Assembly (NCBI GenBank): GCA_964436315.1
Contig: CAYTCZ010000190.1
Location: 1 to 5,809 of the forward strand
Direction of reading: 5' to 3'
DNA from: CAYTCZ01 sp964436315
Lineage (GTDB): Bacteria > Actinomycetota > Thermoleophilia > Gaiellales > Gaiellaceae
Length of the DNA: 5,809 bases
This document shows positions 1 to 4,752 of the stretch, one piece after another. Position 1 is the first letter of the stretch. Each line of letters starts with the position of its first letter. A program made the translations under genes and the position numbers. The notes under the pieces are model-generated. The model had not been told where the DNA came from, made no database searches, and worked only from the letters and a program-made list of their open reading frames with translations.

Positions 1-262
1 CCACCTGTGATGTACGGGAAACGTCGAGTAGGTCCTCCGACGTTCGTTCGTCGGAGGAGTTAGAGCACGTCGCCTTCGAGAAATCCGCCGCCGAGAAACT
101 AGACGACAGAGCGCGCTGCTCCTCCTCCCATTCGCGATAGACGGACTGGCCGAAAGTCTGTTCGTAAACTCCCAGTTCCTTGCCGAGAATCCAGCCGCGG
201 GCAAGACTGCTCGAGGTCGTCGAGATTCCCCTGAAGGACATCCAGGCCCAGAACATCGCCAT
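1..262 (-). CDS. Doubtful partial open frame leaving the left edge
   Basis: An open frame runs on the minus strand from ATG 262..260 (a second ATG lies at 256..254) to the window edge without a stop, giving 87 codons. It begins MAMFWAWMSF and contains GWILGKELGVYEQTFGQSVY and an acidic REWEEEQRAL stretch, then becomes Ser-rich. I recognise no family. There is no Shine-Dalgarno sequence before the ATG, the start abuts the tail of the decayed transporter at 262-614, and a perfect inverted repeat (33-58) lies inside the frame. Another minus-strand frame is also open across the same stretch, so openness alone is weak evidence in GC-rich DNA. It could be the start of a real unknown gene or chance. 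Nothing else coding was seen in 1-261. Confidence 0.2.
   Translation of the reverse strand, partial: MAMFWAWMSFRGISTTSSSLARGWILGKELGVYEQTFGQSVYREWEEEQRALSSSFSAADFSKATCSNSSDERTSEDLLDVSRTSQV
33..58. repeat. Perfect 10-bp inverted repeat (hairpin)
   Basis: TCCTCCGACG (33-42) and CGTCGGAGGA (49-58) are exact reverse complements separated by the 6-base loop TTCGTT. The stem is mostly G-C and should be stable as RNA on either strand. No T-run follows it on either strand, so it is not a canonical intrinsic terminator. It could end transcription arriving from the genes at 262-1752, or be a binding site for a dimeric protein. The symmetry is certain; the role is not. Confidence 0.45.
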
Positions 263-614
263 GACGCTTGGAGGCGATTCTCCCGCACCGCGTTGAGCCC
301 TACGAGGAGGCTGGCGAGCCGCGGTACGAGTAGCGCGATTTGGAGGGAGCGGTCTCGGGCCTCCCTGTTGATGCGAAGGATCTCTGTTTGGACGTCGGTG
401 GACTCGTCGGCGAGCAGCGGCTCGAGTTGGGCGTTGCTCATCACCTGGGCGTCCTCCAGCGCGGTTGCGATCTGCTATTGCTGTACCGGCGGGATCACCT
501 CGCTCTCCTCGGTGAGGTTGGTGAACTCAAACGCGAGGAAGGAGAGCAGGATGCACCGCCAAGCGGCGTGTCGACTGTTTTCGTCGGGCCGCAGGAGGTG
601 TGGTCGGAAGCGCC
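262..614 (-). pseudogene. Decayed C-terminal fragment of an MFS (DHA2/EmrB-type) transporter
   Basis: Minus-strand translation gives pieces that together resemble the last part of DHA2-type multidrug MFS transporters. From 614 to 552 one frame ends in TVDTPLGGA, like the usual GTALxGA motif. At about 552 the reading shifts frame, as if one base were lost, to ILLSFLAFEFTNL followed by ESEVIPPVQQ. A TAG stop (477..475) then interrupts the frame, which continues as QIATALEDAQVMSNAQLEP and ILRINREARDRSLQIALLV before fading into LNAVRENRLQAS near 262. In intact relatives this region is a membrane helix, an extracytoplasmic loop ending in a conserved 'xEAR' segment, and a last helix before an R-x-L-P tail. 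No N-terminal part is present: the similarity begins about 31 bases beyond the stop of the AI-2E gene at 646. The match is from memory of the family, not from an alignment. Confidence 0.55.
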
Positions 615-645
615 GAGTCGCCCACGGTCACAGGGTTCGGCAAAG

Positions 646-1752
646 CTACTTCTTCGTTGTCGGCGCGAGTCCCGAGGAAGGCGACGTCGCGACCGCTTCC
701 CGCCGTCCCTCTCGAAGGGCGTCGACCAAGATCTGGATCCCCTTTGTCACCGGCACGGCTATCAGCGCGCCCACGATCCCGAGGAGGGCGGAGAAGACGA
801 TCACCGTGACGACGGAGAGGAAGGGGTGAATCTCGACCGTCTTCTTGAACACCTTCGGGGTGATCAGGTTGTTCTCGATCTGCTGGTAGAGAATCAGGAT
901 GGCGCCGATCGCCACACCCTTCCACGGCTCCTCAAGCAGGCCGACGATGACGACCGGAATCGTCCCGATCGTGGCGCCGATGTTCGGGATCAGGTCGGTG
1001 ATCGCGACGAAGACCGAAAGCGGCGCCGCGTAGGGGAGGCCGAGGAGCCTCATCGAGACGTAGCAGGTAAGTCCGGCGATCAGGGCGATGAGGAACTTGC
1101 CATACCAGTAGCCCGTGTTCATCGTGAAGATCTCCCGGACGGCCGAGAGGAAGGGCGCCCGATAGGAGGAGGGCATGAGTCCGGTGGTGCGCTGGAGCAG
1201 CTCCCGGCCGTAGACGAGGAAGTAGAGCGTGAAGGTGAAGATCATGAACGCGGCGAAGCCCGCGCTGGCAAGGCCGCCTACCAAGTCGAGCACCTTGTTG
1301 GCGTTCTCGAAGAAGCTCGCGGCACCCTCGGCGGCGCTACCGGCGCTCTCGATCGCCTCGTCCGCATTGAGGGAGTCGGAAGGACCGGTTGACTGAAGCT
1401 GCTCGACGTACTCGGGGATCTTCTCCTTGAGTGCCTGGGCCCCGTCGACGACCGAGGGGATGAGAGCGATCGCGAAGAAGAGGACAGCCCCACCGATCAC
1501 GAGAAAGGCAAGCGTCGTTGCCATCCCGCGCCCCATCCCCCTTTGCTGGAAGATGCGGACGAGTGGCTCGATCGAGAAGGCGAGGAAGGCGGCCGCGACG
1601 AGCCAGACGATCGTCTCGCGCACGAGCCAGAGGGCGATCAGGAGCCCGGCGATTCCGAGCACAGTCGCAACGACGAGCAGCGCGGTGGTTACGAAGTAGC
1701 GGCGGTTGGGCCGGCCTTCCGGAACGCGCGGCGCATGCGCGGGAGAACTCAT
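646..1752 (-). CDS. AI-2E family transporter (PF01594)
   Basis: A 368-residue polytopic membrane protein of the AI-2E/PerM/TqsA family, close to the usual length of about 350. The order fits the family: membrane helices at about residues 21-43 and 45-64, another at about 80-100, a variable extracytoplasmic region (about 101-155, with SLNADEAIESAGSAAEGAA), then the conserved C-terminal half. That half has DLIPNIGATIG (253-263), YQQIENNLITPKVF (289-302), HPFLSV (309-314) and LLGIVGALIAVPV (323-335), the signature stretches of PF01594. Members have been linked to autoinducer-2 export and, in other branches, to cation/proton exchange or osmotic tolerance; the substrate here cannot be told. The start at ATG 1752 places TM1 normally and overlaps the stop of a 9-codon mini-ORF as ATGA. 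The frame extends in phase to ATG 1890, but that extension is Arg-rich, unlike the family, and runs into the control region of the divergent gene. Stop TAG at 648..646. The family call is secure; the start is less so. Confidence 0.93.
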   Translation of the reverse strand: MSSPAHAPRVPEGRPNRRYFVTTALLVVATVLGIAGLLIALWLVRETIVWLVAAAFLAFSIEPLVRIFQQRGMGRGMATTLAFLVIGGAVLFFAIALIPSVVDGAQALKEKIPEYVEQLQSTGPSDSLNADEAIESAGSAAEGAASFFENANKVLDLVGGLASAGFAAFMIFTFTLYFLVYGRELLQRTTGLMPSSYRAPFLSAVREIFTMNTGYWYGKFLIALIAGLTCYVSMRLLGLPYAAPLSVFVAITDLIPNIGATIGTIPVVIVGLLEEPWKGVAIGAILILYQQIENNLITPKVFKKTVEIHPFLSVVTVIVFSALLGIVGALIAVPVTKGIQILVDALREGRREAVATSPSSGLAPTTKK

Positions 1753-1778
1753 GGCGAGTTCTGATTCGGTTGTGGCAT
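1749..1778 (-). CDS. Nine-codon mini-ORF overlapping the AI-2E start (possible leader peptide)
   Basis: ATG at 1778..1776 opens a short frame encoding MPQPNQNSP that ends at TGA 1751..1749. The TGA overlaps the AI-2E start as ATGA (1752..1749). The mini-ORF has a strong Shine-Dalgarno sequence at ideal spacing, whereas no comparable site precedes the AI-2E ATG. Ribosomes loaded here would end exactly on the downstream start, a classic arrangement for translational coupling. The peptide is Pro/Gln/Asn-rich and matches nothing I know. The alternative is that a one-base indel, biological or from assembly, separates the true start at 1778 from the rest of the transporter. Confidence 0.45.
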   Translation of the reverse strand: MPQPNQNSP

Positions 1779-1785
1779 GACCTTT

Positions 1786-1790
1786 CCTCC
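1786..1790 (-). promoter_or_regulatory. Shine-Dalgarno site GGAGG of the mini-ORF
   Basis: The minus strand reads GGAGGAAAGGTCATG from 1790 to 1776. The GGAGG core is 7 bases before ATG 1778. It is the clearest ribosome-binding site in the intergenic region and shows where translation initiates. It lies about 33 bases from the AI-2E ATG at 1752, too far to serve that start directly. Confidence 0.7.
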
Positions 1791-1914
1791 GTTCGGACAG
1801 GACGACCACAAGCCCCCGCGACAAGAGCGCTGTCGCCCGGGCATACATGCGATCGCGCGGTCCAGATATCCCACCGATGACGCCTCGCATCTCCCTTCAT
1901 TCGCTTCACCGCGT

Positions 1915-1920
1915 TACGCT
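1915..1920 (+). promoter_or_regulatory. Possible -10 element (TACGCT) for a leaderless transcript
   Basis: TACGCT fits the TANNNT -10 pattern and ends 7 bases before ATG 1928, the spacing expected if transcription begins at the start codon. This would explain why the flippase-like gene has no Shine-Dalgarno sequence. No convincing -35 is visible (the expected place reads TCCCTT). The divergent region 1791-1914 shows no other promoter that I would defend on either strand. Short matches of this kind are common by chance. Confidence 0.25.
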
Positions 1921-1927
1921 CAGCTCG

Positions 1928-3055
1928 ATGTCGGAAGCAGTCGCTGTTCCTGACCCTGTTGCTCCGGAACAGCCTTCCAAGCGGAGACGGCTAGCGAAGA
2001 TCGCCTCCTGGCTCCTCGGACTCGTGTTTCTGCTCGTGGTCCTCCATTTCGCCGGAGTCGACGTGTGGGGGTGGCTCCAGGAGCTCTGGGACACGGTCAC
2101 GGAGATCTCGACCGGCTACATCATCCTCGGGTGCCTCTTCCAGGGTCTGCAGACGACGCTGACCGCCCTCGGTTGGTACGGGATCCTCCGCTACGCCTAC
2201 CCCGGCGGGGTGACGTTCATGCCCGTGCTCGCCTCCTACGCCACCGGCGTCGCCCTGAACAATTTCCTGCCTGCGAACATCGGCACGTTCGTGACGCTGG
2301 TCATGTACGTCGCGATCGTCCGGCACGCCACGTTCCCGGGGGTGATCGCCGGCTACGTCGTCCAGAAGCTCTTCTTCTTCGTACTCGGGACGCTGATCTA
2401 CGTCTACCTGTTCCTCCAGGTGGCAGGCTCCTTCGACTTCCAGTTCGGGAACGAGTGGGATGCGATCTCGAGCCATGCCGTGCTGACGATCGGAATCGTC
2501 GCCGGCGCGATCTTCCTCGTCGCCCTGCTCGTGCGGATCTTCTGGCACTGGGTCAAGAAGATGTGGGCGAAGGCGAAGCAGGGCGCGGCCATCCTCGGAG
2601 ACCTCGGCGCCTACGTGAAGTGGGTACTCCTGCCTGAGGTCGGAGGCTACGCGGCGAAGGTGAGCGTGATCGTCGTCTTCCTCGCCGCGTACGGGATCCC
2701 CGTCACCTTCGGCTCAATCATGAGTGTGCTCGGCTCGAATCAGCTCGCGAACCTCCTCTCATTCACCCCCGGCGGGATCGGTGTCAACCAGGCGTTCAAC
2801 ACGTTCGCGCTCGACAGCTACACGGACTCGACGACGGCGGCTGCCTACTCCACTGGACAGCAGCTCATCACGACCGCGTTCAACGCGGTGTTCGCCGTGG
2901 TTCTCGTCTGCGTCGTCTTCGGCTGGAGCGGCGGGTCGAAGCTCGTCAGACGCTCCTACGGGGATGCCAAGGAGAAGGCGACCGAGATGAAGGCCGACCG
3001 CGGGAAGTCGCTCGGCGCTCTCGACGACGATGCATCGCCGGGCGTGCCGGAGTGA
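1928..3055 (+). CDS. Flippase-like membrane protein (lysylphosphatidylglycerol synthase TM / UPF0104 family, PF03706)
   Basis: A 375-residue polytopic membrane protein. A basic N-terminus (KRRRLAKIA, 18-26) precedes TM1 (about 27-46). Further hydrophobic segments lie at about 62-85, 97-130, 138-166, 184-204, 243-270 and 310-333. The two conserved family landmarks are present: a helix-breaking motif in the first half, NNFLPANIGTFVTL (111-124), where relatives often read LPxRxGE, and SFTPGGIGVNQAF (278-290) in the second half, matching the family's PGGxG signature. The tail (334-375) is charged and cytoplasmic by the positive-inside rule. The domain corresponds to the flippase part of MprF and also occurs alone in proteins (YbhN type) suspected of moving lipid-linked substrates; no aminoacyltransferase domain is present. 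The start is uncertain: in-frame ATGs also exist at 1847 and 1877, none with a Shine-Dalgarno sequence. I chose 1928 because the sequence ahead of it is not membrane-protein-like and a -10-like element precedes it. The gene is divergent from the AI-2E gene. Confidence 0.85.
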   Translation: MSEAVAVPDPVAPEQPSKRRRLAKIASWLLGLVFLLVVLHFAGVDVWGWLQELWDTVTEISTGYIILGCLFQGLQTTLTALGWYGILRYAYPGGVTFMPVLASYATGVALNNFLPANIGTFVTLVMYVAIVRHATFPGVIAGYVVQKLFFFVLGTLIYVYLFLQVAGSFDFQFGNEWDAISSHAVLTIGIVAGAIFLVALLVRIFWHWVKKMWAKAKQGAAILGDLGAYVKWVLLPEVGGYAAKVSVIVVFLAAYGIPVTFGSIMSVLGSNQLANLLSFTPGGIGVNQAFNTFALDSYTDSTTAAAYSTGQQLITTAFNAVFAVVLVCVVFGWSGGSKLVRRSYGDAKEKATEMKADRGKSLGALDDDASPGVPE

Positions 3056-3062
3056 GTCCCGG

Positions 3063-3086
3063 CCAACCAGGCCGAGGCCTGGCTGG
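3063..3086 (+). terminator. Hairpin just after the flippase-like gene; possible terminator
   Basis: CCAACCAGGC (3063-3072) pairs with GCCTGGCTGG (3077-3086) across a CGAG loop, with a single A-C mismatch. It begins 7 bases after the TGA at 3053-3055. The position suits transcription termination, but no T-run follows, so a factor-independent terminator is only possible. Confidence 0.35.
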
Positions 3087-3150
3087 ACGAGCGGCGCGCT
3101 CTGATCCTCGACTGGCTTGGGACTGCGCGGCGGCCGCCCCGCCGACGCTG

Positions 3151-3181
3151 AGGCCTCTCCCCTCGTCAGCCAGGCCTCTCC
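3151..3181. repeat. Short direct repeat AGGCCTCTCC
   Basis: AGGCCTCTCC occurs at 3151-3160 and again at 3172-3181, start to start 21 bases apart, about two helical turns. It lies in the 233-base spacer upstream of the three-gene cluster, roughly 110-140 bases before its first start codon. Two same-face copies could bind a regulator; they could equally be chance in GC-rich DNA. I saw no gene and no clear promoter in the rest of 3087-3278. Confidence 0.3.
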
Positions 3182-3278
3182 TCTAGGACCAGCCGCAGTT
3201 CAGACTCGGACGTCGGTGCGTCGCCACTTTTGCCAGCACGTGGGGTCTCGGCGCGCGATAGGCTCCCGGGTCACGGAA

Positions 3279-3283
3279 AAGGA
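3279..3283 (+). promoter_or_regulatory. Ribosome-binding site of the first paralogue
   Basis: AAGGA lies 5 bases before ATG 3289 and supports that start. It is the only reasonable Shine-Dalgarno match near the beginning of this frame. Confidence 0.55.
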
Positions 3284-3288
3284 CGCGA

Positions 3289-4008
3289 ATGGCTGAGGCT
3301 GGCGAAAACGGCGATCAAGCCCCGACTGACGAACCCGAAGAGGGTGCGGGCGTTGCCCACGAGACGGTCGATGCCGCCGGCGAGTCCTCCCGCAAGCGGA
3401 AGATCGAGGTCTACGTCGCCTTTCTGATGGCATTTGCCACAATCGGAGCCGCGTGGGCCTCATACGAATCCTCGCGCTGGGGCACGGTTCAGACGGCGAA
3501 CTTCGTCGGTGCGAACGCCGCCCGCGTCGACTCGACAAGCCTCTCGACCAGAGGTGGTCAGGAGGTTCAGGTCGATGTTGCTCTCTTCTTCCAGGCGGCG
3601 AATGCCTTCGCCTCGGGCAACATGGATTTGTTCGACTTCTATGTCGAACGGTTCCGGCCTGAGTTCAGGCCCGCCTTCGACGCCTGGTTGGCGATGGATC
3701 CGCTCACCAATCCGAATGCTGCCAACACGCCGTTCGAGCTGCCCGAGTACATGCTCGACGAGTTCGTAGAGTCGGATGCGCTCGTCGTCGAGGCAGAGGC
3801 AGCGACCGCCCGAGCAGCGACAGCCAACCAGCGCTCTGACAACTACATCCTGGCGACGGTCGTCTTCGCCGCGATCCTGCTCTTCGCCGGGATCAGCTCG
3901 ATGTTCCGCGCCGAGAAGGTCCGCTTGGCCCTGGTCGCCGTCGCGACGATCGGCTTCGTCGCCAACTCCCTGTGGGTCGCAACTATGCCGGTGGTCATCT
4001 TTGTCTAG
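3289..4008 (+). CDS. Conserved membrane protein of unnamed family, paralogue 1
   Basis: A 239-residue protein I cannot name functionally. It has an acidic, probably disordered cytoplasmic N-terminus (1-33), a basic patch RKRK (35-38), TM1 (about 41-59), a large extracytoplasmic region (about 60-184), TM2 (about 186-205), a short basic turn (FRAEKVR) and TM3 (about 213-237), giving an N-in, C-out topology. Conserved landmarks shared with its neighbour are AAWASYESSRWGTVQ (54-68), NAAR (76-79), the AANAFA run (103-108), FYVERFRPEF (117-126), WLAMDP (133-138), PFELPEY (148-154) and LFAGIS (198-203). The protein has no cysteine and no recognisable catalytic motif. The pattern is familiar as an uncharacterised bacterial membrane family. 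The next gene, a paralogue, starts 16 bases after the stop codon, implying one operon made by tandem duplication. A membrane-anchored scaffold or partner role is speculation. Confidence 0.85.
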   Translation: MAEAGENGDQAPTDEPEEGAGVAHETVDAAGESSRKRKIEVYVAFLMAFATIGAAWASYESSRWGTVQTANFVGANAARVDSTSLSTRGGQEVQVDVALFFQAANAFASGNMDLFDFYVERFRPEFRPAFDAWLAMDPLTNPNAANTPFELPEYMLDEFVESDALVVEAEAATARAATANQRSDNYILATVVFAAILLFAGISSMFRAEKVRLALVAVATIGFVANSLWVATMPVVIFV

Positions 4009-4024
4009 GCACGGGGAAGAGCCG

Positions 4025-4702
4025 GTGGCCGACGAACCGGAGGCGAACGCTCCGGCAGAAGCGGCAGAACCCGAGGTGACCCGTCAGCGGCGCATGATCG
4101 AGATCTGTGCGGCCATCGTGCTCGCCTTCTCCGCCGTCGCCGCCGCCTGGGCCGGCTACCAGTCGGCCCGCTGGGGTGGTGTCCAGGCAACCGCTACCGC
4201 GGATGCGAACGCCGCCCGCCTCGAGTCATCGCGGGCGGCCGCAACCGGCGGTCAGCTTCAGCAGATCGATATCGCCATGTTCGCCGAGGCGGCGAATGCC
4301 TTCGCCGCCGAAGACGAGGAACTGTTCGAGTTCTACGTCGATCGCTTCCGGGACGAGTTCAAGCCGGCCTTCGAGGAGTGGTTGGCAACTGACCCGATCA
4401 ACAACCCCGACGCGCCGCTCTCGCCCTTCGAGCTCCCAGCCTACACGGTGGCCGAGCTCGAGGAATCCCAGCGTTTCGCCGAGGTTGCCGAGGAGCTTTC
4501 CGCGGACTCGCGAGAAGCCCGCAAACGGGCGAACTTCTACACGATCATGGTCGTCCTCTTGGCAGCCGCGCTGTTCTTCGCCGGGATCAGCACCCGCTTT
4601 GAGTCCGACCGAGCCAGGATCGCGCTGGTGGGTGTCGGGGGAGTGATCTTCATCGCGGTCGTGGTCATCGTCGGCCTCCTGCCGAAATCTGTCGCGCTGT
4701 GA
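4025..4702 (+). CDS. Conserved membrane protein of unnamed family, paralogue 2
   Basis: A 225-residue paralogue of the preceding protein, with the same plan: acidic N-terminus (1-18), basic RQRR (20-23), TM1 (about 25-45), extracytoplasmic region (about 46-168), TM2 (about 171-190), basic linker (RFESDRAR) and TM3 (about 198-219). Shared blocks are AWAGYQSARWGGVQ (41-54), NAAR (62-65), GGQLQQID (75-82), AANAFA (89-94), FYVDRFRDEF (103-112), PFELPAY (134-140) and LFFAGIS (183-189). Counted by hand, residues 98-140 match 27 of 43 positions of residues 112-154 in paralogue 1. The start is the GTG at 4025, preceded by a purine-rich GGGGAAGA (4013-4020). It restores the acidic N-terminus seen in paralogue 1; the next in-frame ATG (4094) would remove it. 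The gap after paralogue 1 is 16 bases, so the two are surely co-transcribed. Function unknown; the two proteins may form a hetero-oligomer, which is inference. Confidence 0.83.
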   Translation: MADEPEANAPAEAAEPEVTRQRRMIEICAAIVLAFSAVAAAWAGYQSARWGGVQATATADANAARLESSRAAATGGQLQQIDIAMFAEAANAFAAEDEELFEFYVDRFRDEFKPAFEEWLATDPINNPDAPLSPFELPAYTVAELEESQRFAEVAEELSADSREARKRANFYTIMVVLLAAALFFAGISTRFESDRARIALVGVGGVIFIAVVVIVGLLPKSVAL

Positions 4703-4743
4703 TGCCCGACAGGCAGAGGTCTCACCTGCCCCGCGCCGAATAA
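4702..4743 (+). CDS. Thirteen-codon bridging ORF between paralogue 2 and the DUF4389 gene
   Basis: The stop of paralogue 2 overlaps a new start as TGATG (TGA 4700-4702, ATG 4702-4704). The frame encodes MPDRQRSHLPRAE and ends at TAA 4741-4743, 9 bases before GTG 4753 and in the same reading frame as the DUF4389 gene. It has no Shine-Dalgarno of its own and would depend on ribosomes finishing paralogue 2. It could pass ribosomes to the next gene, be a remnant of a longer DUF4389 N-terminus closed by a nonsense codon, or be chance. Confidence 0.25.
   Translation: MPDRQRSHLPRAE
4712..4730 (+). other. Small bulged hairpin in the paralogue 2 / DUF4389 gap
   Basis: GGCAGAGGT (4712-4720) can pair with ACCTGCC (4724-4730), giving a 7-bp stem with a 2-base bulge and a CTC loop. 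There is no T-run, and the next gene starts 22 bases later, so full termination seems unlikely. It may attenuate, protect the message or be incidental. Confidence 0.25.
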
Positions 4744-4752
4744 GAGAGACGC

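Noticed and set aside
168..296. Plus-strand frame ending at about 296 with a plausible-looking tail (LLEVVEIPLKDIQAQNIAM)
   Set aside because: It is only about 40 codons after a TAA at 165-167, has no good start or ribosome site, and lies opposite other open frames.
615..645. Possible terminator directly after the AI-2E stop (GCCGA with TCGGC)
   Set aside because: The outer 5-bp pairing has a poorly matched interior and no T-run; too weak to call.
340..1392. Long plus-strand open frame of 350 codons
   Set aside because: Most of it is antisense to the AI-2E gene and reads as an Arg/Glu/Asp-rich, low-hydrophobicity shadow with no domain. The left part is antisense to the MFS remnant.
1753..1890. 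In-phase N-terminal extension of the AI-2E gene (46 codons)
   Set aside because: The extension is Arg-rich and unlike the family, runs into the divergent gene's upstream region, and contains a strong Shine-Dalgarno sequence that serves a different frame.
1991..2548. Minus-strand open frame of 185 codons inside the flippase-like gene
   Set aside because: Its composition is highly charged and repetitive, typical of the antisense of a hydrophobic GC-rich gene, and the opposite strand has clear PF03706 motifs.
3776..4024. Upstream extension of paralogue 2 back to ATG 3776
   Set aside because: It overlaps the C-terminal third of paralogue 1 in another frame and is Ser/Arg-rich shadow sequence. 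The GTG at 4025 gives a product matching paralogue 1 from its N-terminus.
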